Below the pieces are notes generated by a model. That model made no database searches, was not told the DNA's origin, and worked only from the letters and a program-made list of their open reading frames with translations. The translations under genes were made by a program, and so were the position numbers. A stretch of DNA of 64,000 nt from a virus: the IMG/VR virus record IMGVR_UViG_3300011116_000796, positions 55,655-119,654 of that record. One strand, written 5' to 3'. This document shows, one piece after another, positions 9,345 to 19,336 of the stretch (positions within the stretch are counted from its first letter, which is position 1; each line of letters opens with the position of its first letter).

Positions 9345-12300
9345 ATGGCATCATACAATTCAGAGATATTTAACTCAGATCCCTACTACGACGATTTCAG
9401 TGAGAACAAGAAGTTTCTTCGGATCATGTTCCGTCCTGGATATGGTGTTCAGGCTAGAGAACTGACACAAATACAGACAATTCTTCAGAACCAAATAGAA
9501 AGATTTGGTAGTCATGTTTTTGAAGAAGGTAGTATGGTTCTTGATGGTAAAATTACGGTCAACAGTCTCAAGTTTGCCCGTGTATCTGGACTATCGGGAA
9601 CAAATGATGTAAATGATTTTGTTGGAACAACTATATTCTCCAATAATAGAGCAAAAGCAAAGATTGTCCACGCTGAGAGTGGGTATTCAGGATCTTCAAT
9701 CGACAATATTCCAGTCATTTTCTATGAATATCTTGAGGGAGGTACAGCGTTTGCGTTCGGAGATGAGATTGGTGGAACAGCACCGAACGGATCGTACATT
9801 AGTGCAAATGTCACAGGAAGTAATGTTGTTTATCCTGTTGGTAATTCATTAGTTGTATCGGTTGATAGGGGAGTTAGATTTGTAGAGGGATACTTTGTTC
9901 TTAATGACTTTCAGTCAATGGGTGCATACTCACTATCGGGTGCAGATGGTAGTCAGGTTCGTGTTTATGATCAGCCAACAACACGCCTTGGATTCGATGT
10001 TTCAAGAAAGTTTGTTCAGGCAGAAGACGACAGCACACTAAACGATCCTGCATATGGATCCTACAATTATAATGCGCCTGGAGCAGATCGATTTAAGATC
10101 GATTTGATGATATCACAGAAATCATTTACAGCGGCAGATACAAGTGCAACTGATAACTTCTCTAGAAAAGATTTTATAGAGTTCCTTCGGCTTGTTGATG
10201 GTAGTCCGATTAAGATCGAAAAGTATCCAGACTATGCATCTTTAGAAGATACTTTGGCTCGTAGAACATATGATGAATCAGGTAACTATACAGTAAGACC
10301 ATTTGAACTTACAGTTCAAAGTGGTCCAGGTATTACATCCGATGGTGCTACGGGAAATTTGTTTGCCGATCTTGAACCAGGAAAGGCTTATATCTTTGGG
10401 TATGAATTTGAAACTCAAGGAATCACTAGGCTTCCGATAGATGCAACAAGAGATTCAAGTCACGTTAGAACAGTTTCAGATTTGTATTTCAATCGTTCTC
10501 TTGGTCCATATTGCAGAGTTCAGTTTTCAGGCATGACAGGTAGTGTGACTGGAGGACAGCAGTTTAATGTGCAACCTCTTTATAGATTAAGTAGAGGCAT
10601 AAGTGGAGCATCACTTGATGTTATTGGCACAGCAAGAGTGAGATGGATAGAGCCGTATAATACCGCAAATGGTGTTTACAACCTACATCTATTCAATGTT
10701 GAAATGTCTGGCACCGCATCATTTGATGAAGTGACAAGAATAACTCCATTCTCCACAGGAATAACTCATGCATTTTCAGTCACTGGAAGTGATGGGCTTA
10801 TCAATTTGCAGAACAGCAATCTTCTATATGAATTTCCAACAGGTACCCGTGGTAAGACTGTCAATAGTGCCGATTATGCTATTGCAGGATTCTTCGAAGT
10901 TCAATTTGGCTCTGGAAATTTTCCAACCGTTGGGGCTGACGCAAAGTGCAGAGGAACATTAAACGTCACAGATTATACATCATCAGCATCAAATGTTTCA
11001 TTCTCAGTTCCAGCCGATTACACAAATCTTCCCGACGAAGATGTGTTTGCGTTTAATGTTCATGGTGTTGCAATAGGAGGAACGGCATATAGAACCTCAT
11101 CTCAAACACTTGATGTGACTCTAGAGGGTATTGGTGTAACACAAGGCGCAAGAGCGTATATTGTCACCAGTATAGACGTTTCAGCCATCAGCGGAAGTCA
11201 ACTAAGATCTAAAGTCAGAGATGTTATTGAGATGGGATCAACTGCGGGTGGATTCACTGGCCCCTTTAAGGGGCTAACTTCAGATCAATACGGAAATACA
11301 ATTTTATATCTTGGTGGAAAGGTTGATGTTGTCGAGGTACTTTCTATCACTGGAACAAAGGATGTTACATCACAACTAAAACAGTATTTCACATTTGATA
11401 GCGGACAGAGGGACAATCTTTATGATTGGTCTAGATTGATACTCTCATCAGGTGTTACAGGAGTAACTGGTCCATTCGAAGCAACCCTTGCAGTTTATAA
11501 TAGAACAGGAGTCAGGGGACCATTCACAGTAAACTCGTATCCTGCACCATATTCGGAAATTCCATCATACACAAGTAGAACAACAGGTAAAAGATATGAC
11601 CTTGCTGATGTTATTGACTTTAGACCAGATCGTGGAACGAGCGGAAACATAATCGGTTACCCTTGGTTTCCAATAAATACAGCGGCGAATGATCAAACAT
11701 TCTCCTATGAGCACTATCTTCCAAGAACAGACAAAATTGTTCTGACTAGAGACAGAAAGTTTTCTGTTGTCAAAGGAATTCCTAGTCTAGACGCTCAGAC
11801 TCCTCCCGACGATCCAAATTCTATGACATTGTACTCTGTTACAATAAACCCTTACACATTCGATCAAAAAGATGTGTCTGTGCGGTTTATTGAGAACAAG
11901 AGATACACCATGAGAGACATCGGTGATCTTGAGAAAAGAATTGAAGCGGTTGAGTATTACACCACGTTATCATTACTTGAGCAAGAAGCGAAATCTCTTT
12001 CCATAGTCGATGGAAACAATTTAGAGATTCCGAAGAAGGGAATTTTAGTAGATCAATTTAAGGGTCACAACATTGGTGATATTTCAAATCCAATGTATAA
12101 GGCATCAATTGACTTCGAAAGAAATGAATTGCGTCCTCCGTTTGTTGCTAGAGCATTTGGAATTACAGGACCGATAGAGTCATCGGGTATTACAACATCT
12201 TATGATGGAATAGTTACCCTTGATTATACAACTACTGTAGAAGTTTCTCAGCCACTTGCCACAAGCACGTTCACAATAAACCCGTCTAGTGTTTTTAATT

Positions 12301-14288
12301 ACCTCGGTGTATTGAAATTAAATCCATCAGCAGACTTCTGGTTTGATACCTCAACTACAGCATCAGTAAAAGTGAATGTTGATGGTGAAAATGATGCGTG
12401 GCAATTTGGTTCTGGATTTGGAACACAATGGAATGATTGGGAATCAATCTGGTACGGTAGAGAAATTGCAAGCGAAAGCAATACAAAACAGAATATTATT
12501 GATACTAGAAACTCAGTTGTTGCAGGAACAAAGGGAATAAGCCTCGGCAATACATTTAAGTCGGGAACACCTGAAGGAGTCAAGAGAAAGTCGGTCTCAA
12601 GGGTAATCCGTAAAGATGTAGTTCCTTTCATGCGAGATCGTCAAATTGAGATGAATGCAAAGGGTCTCAAACCAAACACTAAATTCTATGTTTTCTTAGA
12701 TGATGTGAATATCACACCATATTGCACAGGTGGCTCACAAATTACATCGAATCTTGGCGAAGTGAATTCTTTGAAATACCTAATGAGCCAAGATCAAGAG
12801 AACCATTTCCTATCTGGCCGAAGAGTTTTCAGAATCACAGACAGTGAAACTAATGATCCGAGGAATTCTTCGATGGCTGCGGACGCAATTTTCAATTCGT
12901 CTGGAGCGATTGATACACTAAACGAAGATGGGATATTGTCAACAAGATCTGCAATAACAAGAAGAAGATCTGTTAAGACAAACAAGATACAATCGAATCT
13001 GACAGAGTTGTTATCAACAGATTTCTTCGGATTCACAGAGCCGCTAAGTCAAACATTCTTTATCGATCCAGTTAAGTATGCAAACGGAATCTTTGTGAAG
13101 AAGATTGGAATTTCATTTGCAACGAAAGATCAGGATGCGACATCATCAGTCACTCTTTTATTGAAACCGACTCAATCGGGATACCCGCATCCGTCTAAGG
13201 TGATGCCGTTTGGAGAAACCACTGTATACTCTTCGAATATAACAACATCTTCAAACGGAGCAACTGAGACAAACTTTGAATTCACAAGTCCAATATATCT
13301 TTTGCCTGGTGCAGAGTATTCCATTTCTCTGGTGTCGAATAGTAACCAATACACAGTATTTGGAGCATCAGTCGGTCAAAATATAATCAAACTATCAGAG
13401 TCTGAAACTGATATCAAAGCATCAAAACAACCAGGAGTGAGAAGTTTGTTTTTACCTCAGAATAGCGGAACATTGAGTAAGAAAGAAAATGATTCGATCA
13501 AATTCTCTATTCATGCATGTAAGTTCTCACCGCAGGCAGGAAACATCAAATATGAAAATTTGAGTGAGAACTACGGATCAAACACGTTTTTCGATCTGAT
13601 GAGGTTCAATGCCAATCAAATAATTCCTTCAAACACTTCAATCTCATTCAGTGAAAGAGGTTTGTTGGAAGATATAAATGGATCGTTTAAATCTATACAG
13701 GCAAACAAAAATATCGACAGACCATCCGACAAGTCATCAAGAAATATGGGAACAGGAAAGTTCTCAGAAATTTTGGTGAATATGGTTGGAAATCTATATG
13801 TTTCGCCGGTTCTCGACACACAGACAACCAACTATGTTGTTGTTGCAAATCAGATAAACAACAATAATGTGATCGCAACCAACCTTGAGTTATTTCCAAC
13901 AAATTTGGGTGCTACTGCTCCAAGTGAGGCAAGGTACATCACTAAACAAGTGACACTTGAGCCTGGATTTGAAGGTACGAATGTTCACGTTCAAATGTCA
14001 TTGTGCAATCCTTACGACTCAAGCATACAAGTCTTTGTTCGCCCACTTCCTGTCGGTGAAGGCGACTTCAGTAGCATAGGATACAAACAACTCACAAGCA
14101 ACGATTCTGGATATTCACAAAACTTTAATGATTTCCGTGAAGTTATGTACACAAGCACAGGATTAAATCTATCAAAGTTTAGAGCATTCTCTATTAAGAT
14201 TGTAATGTATTCAAGTAGCACATCAACACTTCCTAGTGATCCACGTTCACTTCCTAGAATCAAAAATCTGAGAATAGTTGCAACATGA
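9345..14288 (+). CDS. DUF4815-type giant baseplate/fibre-attachment protein
   Basis: 1647 aa. The N-terminus (YDDFSENKKFLRIMFRPGYG, QARELTQIQTILQNQIERFG) is the DUF4815 signature found in large tail proteins of marine T4-like phages, which occupy the place of T4 gp9/gp10. Repeated beta-rich segments fill residues ~100-800; a helix-rich stretch near residue 865 (IENKRYTMRDIGDLEKRIEA) is followed by further beta domains and a C-terminal YVSPVLDTQTTN... NLRIVAT block. It likely builds the baseplate periphery that carries the long fibres. It ends with an ATGA overlap to a small coiled-coil gene. Family recognised; precise T4 equivalent not claimed. Confidence 0.82.
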   Translation: MASYNSEIFNSDPYYDDFSENKKFLRIMFRPGYGVQARELTQIQTILQNQIERFGSHVFEEGSMVLDGKITVNSLKFARVSGLSGTNDVNDFVGTTIFSNNRAKAKIVHAESGYSGSSIDNIPVIFYEYLEGGTAFAFGDEIGGTAPNGSYISANVTGSNVVYPVGNSLVVSVDRGVRFVEGYFVLNDFQSMGAYSLSGADGSQVRVYDQPTTRLGFDVSRKFVQAEDDSTLNDPAYGSYNYNAPGADRFKIDLMISQKSFTAADTSATDNFSRKDFIEFLRLVDGSPIKIEKYPDYASLEDTLARRTYDESGNYTVRPFELTVQSGPGITSDGATGNLFADLEPGKAYIFGYEFETQGITRLPIDATRDSSHVRTVSDLYFNRSLGPYCRVQFSGMTGSVTGGQQFNVQPLYRLSRGISGASLDVIGTARVRWIEPYNTANGVYNLHLFNVEMSGTASFDEVTRITPFSTGITHAFSVTGSDGLINLQNSNLLYEFPTGTRGKTVNSADYAIAGFFEVQFGSGNFPTVGADAKCRGTLNVTDYTSSASNVSFSVPADYTNLPDEDVFAFNVHGVAIGGTAYRTSSQTLDVTLEGIGVTQGARAYIVTSIDVSAISGSQLRSKVRDVIEMGSTAGGFTGPFKGLTSDQYGNTILYLGGKVDVVEVLSITGTKDVTSQLKQYFTFDSGQRDNLYDWSRLILSSGVTGVTGPFEATLAVYNRTGVRGPFTVNSYPAPYSEIPSYTSRTTGKRYDLADVIDFRPDRGTSGNIIGYPWFPINTAANDQTFSYEHYLPRTDKIVLTRDRKFSVVKGIPSLDAQTPPDDPNSMTLYSVTINPYTFDQKDVSVRFIENKRYTMRDIGDLEKRIEAVEYYTTLSLLEQEAKSLSIVDGNNLEIPKKGILVDQFKGHNIGDISNPMYKASIDFERNELRPPFVARAFGITGPIESSGITTSYDGIVTLDYTTTVEVSQPLATSTFTINPSSVFNYLGVLKLNPSADFWFDTSTTASVKVNVDGENDAWQFGSGFGTQWNDWESIWYGREIASESNTKQNIIDTRNSVVAGTKGISLGNTFKSGTPEGVKRKSVSRVIRKDVVPFMRDRQIEMNAKGLKPNTKFYVFLDDVNITPYCTGGSQITSNLGEVNSLKYLMSQDQENHFLSGRRVFRITDSETNDPRNSSMAADAIFNSSGAIDTLNEDGILSTRSAITRRRSVKTNKIQSNLTELLSTDFFGFTEPLSQTFFIDPVKYANGIFVKKIGISFATKDQDATSSVTLLLKPTQSGYPHPSKVMPFGETTVYSSNITTSSNGATETNFEFTSPIYLLPGAEYSISLVSNSNQYTVFGASVGQNIIKLSESETDIKASKQPGVRSLFLPQNSGTLSKKENDSIKFSIHACKFSPQAGNIKYENLSENYGSNTFFDLMRFNANQIIPSNTSISFSERGLLEDINGSFKSIQANKNIDRPSDKSSRNMGTGKFSEILVNMVGNLYVSPVLDTQTTNYVVVANQINNNNVIATNLELFPTNLGATAPSEARYITKQVTLEPGFEGTNVHVQMSLCNPYDSSIQVFVRPLPVGEGDFSSIGYKQLTSNDSGYSQNFNDFREVMYTSTGLNLSKFRAFSIKIVMYSSSTSTLPSDPRSLPRIKNLRIVAT

Positions 14289-14482
14289 AAGTCCCTGTAA
14301 AGAACAACAGAATGGTTCGTGACATGTCGAACAGTGCAATTCTGTCTATTGACATCGATTCGATCAAAGAATATGAAGACCGATGCAGAAAAATTCAAAC
14401 AGATAAAGATCGACTAAATAGGCTAGAACAAGAGGTTTTGCAACTTCGCATGATAATAGAAGAAATAAGGAATAAACCATAA
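14285..14482 (+). CDS. Small coiled-coil protein (65 aa)
   Basis: Starts inside the stop of the giant protein (ATGA) and its stop overlaps the following fibre start (TAATG), so it is coupled on both sides. The sequence is strongly helical and charged with a leucine/isoleucine heptad-like run (IKEYEDRCRKIQTDKDRLNR, EQEVLQLRMIIEEIR). It could be an assembly factor or a trimerisation adaptor for the adjacent fibre proteins. No family recognised. Confidence 0.75.
   Translation: MKVPVKNNRMVRDMSNSAILSIDIDSIKEYEDRCRKIQTDKDRLNRLEQEVLQLRMIIEEIRNKP
14414..14420 (+). promoter_or_regulatory. Possible internal late promoter CTAAATA
   Basis: CTAAATA lies inside the 65-aa coiled-coil gene, 62 bases before the tail-collar fibre start at 14482. 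The match could be chance in coding sequence. Confidence 0.25.
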
Positions 14483-17400
14483 TGGCTTGCACCTGTACTG
14501 GTAACTGCGATTTAATCAACATAGACAATCTTGTTCTATCGGATACATTTTACACATGGTACGACAGAACAAATGAAATAATCGACGCTATAAATCCTCT
14601 GCAAGTTTATGATATTAACGTAGGCATAACTGATGGTGGTTTGACGATGCATAGCACTTGTGTCGATGGTGACACAAGCGGTGTTTATACCATAAAGGTC
14701 TTGCCCGGTCCAGGCATAGGAGTTGGGACAACTGTAACACCGAATTATTATTTAAGCCACACTATGATCGATGTTTCGAAGATGTTGATTATAGGTGCAA
14801 CTGGATATTCAGATGCAGTAGTGTCAAACAGAAACACAGATTCATTCCCATCTGTAAATGATTGGTTTATCGTTAGTGATACTAGAGACAACAGACTTGG
14901 ATCAGGCGCAGGAACGCCCAAGAGAGTTCGTGCGGAGCAAATTTTACCCCCTACCGTATATCTTCCGCCAGGATTTCAATTTAACGGAAACGTATCGATT
15001 AATGGTAATCTGAGTGTTCAAGGTACGGCATCAAATGTTGATTCCAACGATCTCAGAATTGAAGATAAACTAATTGAAATTGCATACCATAGATTGGTAA
15101 GTATTGATGTCACGGGACCAACATACGCAGGGGCATTTCCAGCACAGGGTGCCACGTTCTACTATTATGATGCGGGAGTTACAAACCTTGCAGCATATAC
15201 GACGGTAGGACAAATTAGTGAAGTCAATTTCTTAGGTAAATACACTAATCTCAAACTCCACAACTTCGTCGCTGGTGGTGTGAATGATATCGTTGCCGGT
15301 GGCGCAATTAGTATCACTGGTGCTACATTTGATTTCTTCATGGTTGCGGGACCAACTACAACCGAAGCATTATTCACAGATGTTGATCTTGATGAAGCAG
15401 GACTTGTTGTTCGTGGTGCCGAAGGTAACAAAGAATTCATTTGGGTTAATTCTCAAGGTCCAGACAACGTCATTTACAATTCATTTGTCACCAACACTAA
15501 TCTTGGAGTTAGTGGGGATTCAAATTCGGTCATATCTTCTAGATTCCGCTCGTTCGGGTATGGATCAAGTAATACGAACAATAATAAGTTCCATTTTGTT
15601 GGAGATAACGGTGCACCGCCATCTATCAGACTCGGTGGCCTTGGAACGGGAGGCGACCAATACGGTTATTGGAGTGTCACAAGACAAAACTACGGTCTTA
15701 CCACCAGTCAGCAGCCACTTGTATTTGGATTCAAACAGCATCTTGGATCTGGAGAAACATCATCATTTACCATTTGGTCAGGAGCATCTGGTCCAACATA
15801 CCCCTCTATAACAGTTTTAGGACAGACCGGAAATAGAGTAAATAATTTTGCACAAAGTTTAAATGTCGATTTCTTGGACGGTGCTCACGGTACAACTATG
15901 CCAACTGCTTGGTCGATTCCAATCGCACTTGCAGATGGAACAATTGATCCGGGTTGGATTGATAATGAACTTGAAGCACTAGATAAATGCTATGCCTTGT
16001 CAGGACACAGTTTCAATATCGGTGATGTGATTAGACTGAATCCCGATACTGGAACAATGACTGCCGCAATTGCAACTAGTCGAGAAACTGCTGAAGTCTT
16101 GGGAATTGTGAGTGGTGTTCCCGACGCAGACAATTTCTGCATTATTGCAAATGGATTTATAAGCAATTTGACTGGTCCTCCAGGAAGTAATATATCAGAC
16201 ATTTTGCCTCTCGTAACAGGTCATGCATACTTTCTAAGCGCAGATGATGCTGGTGCATTGATCTTGAATCCCGATTCGGGAGCACACCAATTAGAACTTG
16301 GGGAAGTGAGAAAACCAATTCTTGTCGCTCTTGGACCAGATAGCGGATATATTCACAACTATCTCGGGGCAGTTGAAGGGGAAGAGACCGATATTGTTGA
16401 TGTTCAAGGAGTTGTTCCAGTTGGAACTATTTCTCCCTACATGGGACTCCTTTCTGCCATACCATCAGGATGGCTGCTCTGTGATGGAAGTAGACTTGAA
16501 AAATCACTTTGGCCAGAACTATTTGCAGTTATTGGTCAAGCAAATGAAACAAATGCTCTTGTCAGTGTTCCTCCAGATGCTGATAATGATCCAATAGTAT
16601 TTGATCTCAATGGGGGAAATAAAGGATTCCTTGTAGGAGATGCAATTACAGTAGAAACATTAGGAATAAATGGTGTTCCAATTACAGAAGATAGTGTTGT
16701 TACATCAGTAGACAATACAACACAAAAAATTACAGTTTCGGGATGGACATGGTTTGGCACTGACTGGGAATCTGCGGATTCCGGTAAATTCAAAATTCGT
16801 GGAAGAATAAGCAGTGATATTAGTGAGACTAGTGTATTCCTGCTACCCGATGCAAGACAAAAATTTCTTCTTGGTGCATCAAAAAATACTAATTATCCCG
16901 ACAGATTATCAATTTTCCCAAATGCACCGATTTCTGGTATAAGTCAACTTGGAACTCCAATTTTAGATGGAATTCCTGTTGGTTACCACGGTGGTGATCA
17001 AACGATCACTCTCAAGGAAAATGAAATACCAGAGCACACACATAGACTTTCTAGAATTTCGATTGGCGCAACCTCCGGACTAGATCCAATGACATCTATC
17101 GGTGGGCATTTCGTGAATTCAAATATAAGTGCTCGACAGTCAGCCCTAGCAAATCAGGCATCCGACAGGTTCTTCACTGCCCGTGGACCTCACAATACAC
17201 CTGTATTCGGAAATGCTGCACACAGCAATGTTCCTGAATTCGTTGCGGTGTACTGGATAATTAGGGCAAGAAGAGGCATTTCTGCCATGATCTTGAGCGG
17301 TCATAATCACGATGATCGTTATATTAGACATGACGGAAATCAGACAGGACTAACGGCTACAGGTAGAAATACATTCAGAAATAATGCCAAGGTGCTTTCT

Positions 17401-18450
17401 AATGGTCATGATGGACCAGACACATTCCACTCTACACTCACAGTCACAGGTGGAATTGTTGTTGGTGTAAACAACACATCTTACTTAAATGTTCTTTCTC
17501 ATGCATCATTTGCTGCATCTGCAACATTCTCAAGTCAATTCTCAATAGCAAGAGATTCAGGCACAATTGTGTCTCCTGTTGATGATTCTTCTTGTAAACT
17601 TCAAGTTCTTTCGAAGCCAAGTATTCTAAACAAGAATTCTGAGTTGTACGTTGCAAATGGGTACTCAGGACAATCGTATACAGACATTTCCAATTTGTTA
17701 TCGGGCGCACCACAAGCAGCATTCTCAAATGCTGCGATCAAGGTTCACGGAGGAAATGATAATCGTTCTTCTATAGTCATATTCAACGATAATGCAGATG
17801 GGAATGCACGGGATAAAATGTCTCTGCAATTCTGGGGAAATGCTCAAACTGGATCAACAATAAATGCTAAATTTGCAGGCGCAATACAAGGTGTGGTTGA
17901 TTCGGGACTTGAGGGAAATCCAAGTCAAATATTGAGAAAAGTTGTTCTTCAAATTGGTGGAATTAATTCTGCACCAAATACGCCAACTGATGTTATGTCA
18001 ATCGAAAGATCCTCTGATAATCCTAGTTCGATTGATGTTAGATTTAGCACTGGAGTTCCAGAAGTTTCTGATGGTACACATTTTCCTGTTCTGATTGATG
18101 GAACTGGTAAATTAAGTCAATCAACATCTAAACATGGTTTTATGCAAATTGTTGGTAGAGCAGAATGTTCTTTGAACGGTACTGCTCTAACCTCTGTCCT
18201 CAAAGGTGATATAGAAAGTGTAACGAGAACAACCATCGGTAAATTTACTGTAACTATGAAAGCGGCGGTGTTCTCCAATAACGATTTTGGAGTTATATGT
18301 TCTGGTGGTGGATCTAACAATGGATTGGCTGTTAGCAGTAAATCATACAACACAACAACTCAAAAAGCATCTTTTGAAGTTGTGTGCAAATCATCAACAA
18401 CCTTATATGCGGATCCGACCGAGGGATTCGAAATATTTGTAACAACATAA
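14482..18450 (+). CDS. Tail fibre protein with phage tail-collar domain
   Basis: 1322 aa. The N-terminus (SDTFYTWYDRTNEIIDAINP) resembles fibre attachment heads of marine T4-like phages. A phage tail-collar domain begins near residue 650 (VPVGTISPYMGLLSAIPSGW, LLCDGSRLEKSLWPELFAVI), is interrupted by a ~100-residue insertion, and resumes at KENEIPEHTHRL and PEFVAVYWIIRA; EHTH supplies His residues of the type that bind metal in T4 gp12. The remaining C-terminal ~400 residues are beta-rich with Ser/Thr-rich repeats. A host-adhesion fibre is the likely role. Beginning MACTCTGNC is Cys-rich, like several later structural genes here. Confidence 0.82.
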   Translation: MACTCTGNCDLINIDNLVLSDTFYTWYDRTNEIIDAINPLQVYDINVGITDGGLTMHSTCVDGDTSGVYTIKVLPGPGIGVGTTVTPNYYLSHTMIDVSKMLIIGATGYSDAVVSNRNTDSFPSVNDWFIVSDTRDNRLGSGAGTPKRVRAEQILPPTVYLPPGFQFNGNVSINGNLSVQGTASNVDSNDLRIEDKLIEIAYHRLVSIDVTGPTYAGAFPAQGATFYYYDAGVTNLAAYTTVGQISEVNFLGKYTNLKLHNFVAGGVNDIVAGGAISITGATFDFFMVAGPTTTEALFTDVDLDEAGLVVRGAEGNKEFIWVNSQGPDNVIYNSFVTNTNLGVSGDSNSVISSRFRSFGYGSSNTNNNKFHFVGDNGAPPSIRLGGLGTGGDQYGYWSVTRQNYGLTTSQQPLVFGFKQHLGSGETSSFTIWSGASGPTYPSITVLGQTGNRVNNFAQSLNVDFLDGAHGTTMPTAWSIPIALADGTIDPGWIDNELEALDKCYALSGHSFNIGDVIRLNPDTGTMTAAIATSRETAEVLGIVSGVPDADNFCIIANGFISNLTGPPGSNISDILPLVTGHAYFLSADDAGALILNPDSGAHQLELGEVRKPILVALGPDSGYIHNYLGAVEGEETDIVDVQGVVPVGTISPYMGLLSAIPSGWLLCDGSRLEKSLWPELFAVIGQANETNALVSVPPDADNDPIVFDLNGGNKGFLVGDAITVETLGINGVPITEDSVVTSVDNTTQKITVSGWTWFGTDWESADSGKFKIRGRISSDISETSVFLLPDARQKFLLGASKNTNYPDRLSIFPNAPISGISQLGTPILDGIPVGYHGGDQTITLKENEIPEHTHRLSRISIGATSGLDPMTSIGGHFVNSNISARQSALANQASDRFFTARGPHNTPVFGNAAHSNVPEFVAVYWIIRARRGISAMILSGHNHDDRYIRHDGNQTGLTATGRNTFRNNAKVLSNGHDGPDTFHSTLTVTGGIVVGVNNTSYLNVLSHASFAASATFSSQFSIARDSGTIVSPVDDSSCKLQVLSKPSILNKNSELYVANGYSGQSYTDISNLLSGAPQAAFSNAAIKVHGGNDNRSSIVIFNDNADGNARDKMSLQFWGNAQTGSTINAKFAGAIQGVVDSGLEGNPSQILRKVVLQIGGINSAPNTPTDVMSIERSSDNPSSIDVRFSTGVPEVSDGTHFPVLIDGTGKLSQSTSKHGFMQIVGRAECSLNGTALTSVLKGDIESVTRTTIGKFTVTMKAAVFSNNDFGVICSGGGSNNGLAVSSKSYNTTTQKASFEVVCKSSTTLYADPTEGFEIFVTT

Positions 18451-18451
18451 C

Positions 18452-19327
18452 ATGACAACAACATCAACACAACCTTGCTGCGATAACTATGCGAAGTGGA
18501 AAAATTGGGGTCTAAACTCCAATACCACAAATGCTGAACAACAAATTGACAATTTCTCATTTGTCATGGGTAAAGATTTTCTTTGGTTCTATCGAACTTA
18601 TGTTTTGAAGTACGAAGAGTCTGTTTTGATTTGGAACGTATCTGAGAGTCAAACCATCAGATCAGAATTTCTTTTGGAAGAAGATAACTTCGCAATTCAG
18701 GTTGCAAGTGGTATTTTTCAAGAAATTGTTAAGAGGGAACCAAAAATATTAATAATTTTTACCGAATACAGTAGATCGAATTGGTCTGAAAGAGAGTGTT
18801 GTGAAAACGGAGGACCAAAAGGAAAACTGACTATTTTAAGAAACCTGATCGATAATATGTACAGTCGTGTTGTTCGGGAATGCGATAGAAGGACAAGAAA
18901 TAACGGGTTTCATTGCACCACAATTAAAGACTACTTAGCAAACTTGTTGTTGAGAATATCATTAGATTTTACTGATTCCCGTGGAACACCATTTAGATCG
19001 GCTGTGTTGTCTAAAACACCAAAAGACAATACTCCATCATCAGAACCAAATATTATACTTTCTGAAAGTGTTTGTTCTGATTTAGTAAATCAACTCAAAT
19101 CCCAACTTAAATCTGCTTCGGTTGATGCATTTCCGGATGAGTGTGAACTATGCTGTCCTATGACACCAATTTGTTATGATCAGATGAAACAAGTTCAGAA
19201 AAACATAGGTGATACAAATAGGAAAATTTCAGACACAATAGATAAATATTTGTCTCTGTGTGGTCCTAATTTACCAAGAAATCAAGAAGTTAATTTTGAT
19301 GAGACAAACTGGGAAAGATGGCAATAA
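18452..19327 (+). CDS. Cys-pair structural protein, unknown family (291 aa)
   Basis: No known family recognised. The start is one base after the preceding stop with no ribosome site, implying translational coupling. The protein opens with a Cys pair (QPCCDNYAKWKNWG), has further pairs (ERECCENGG, CELCCPMTPICYDQM) and ends in a helical segment. The Cys-Cys plus Trp/aromatic helix pattern recurs in the genes at 19337, 28568 and 33025, so these four seem to be one diversified family. Placement after the collar fibre suggests a virion component of the baseplate or neck. An odd number of free cysteines in a phage cytoplasmic protein is unusual and hints at disulphides formed outside the cell. Confidence 0.7.
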   Translation: MTTTSTQPCCDNYAKWKNWGLNSNTTNAEQQIDNFSFVMGKDFLWFYRTYVLKYEESVLIWNVSESQTIRSEFLLEEDNFAIQVASGIFQEIVKREPKILIIFTEYSRSNWSERECCENGGPKGKLTILRNLIDNMYSRVVRECDRRTRNNGFHCTTIKDYLANLLLRISLDFTDSRGTPFRSAVLSKTPKDNTPSSEPNIILSESVCSDLVNQLKSQLKSASVDAFPDECELCCPMTPICYDQMKQVQKNIGDTNRKISDTIDKYLSLCGPNLPRNQEVNFDETNWERWQ

Positions 19328-19336
19328 GGTGCAAGA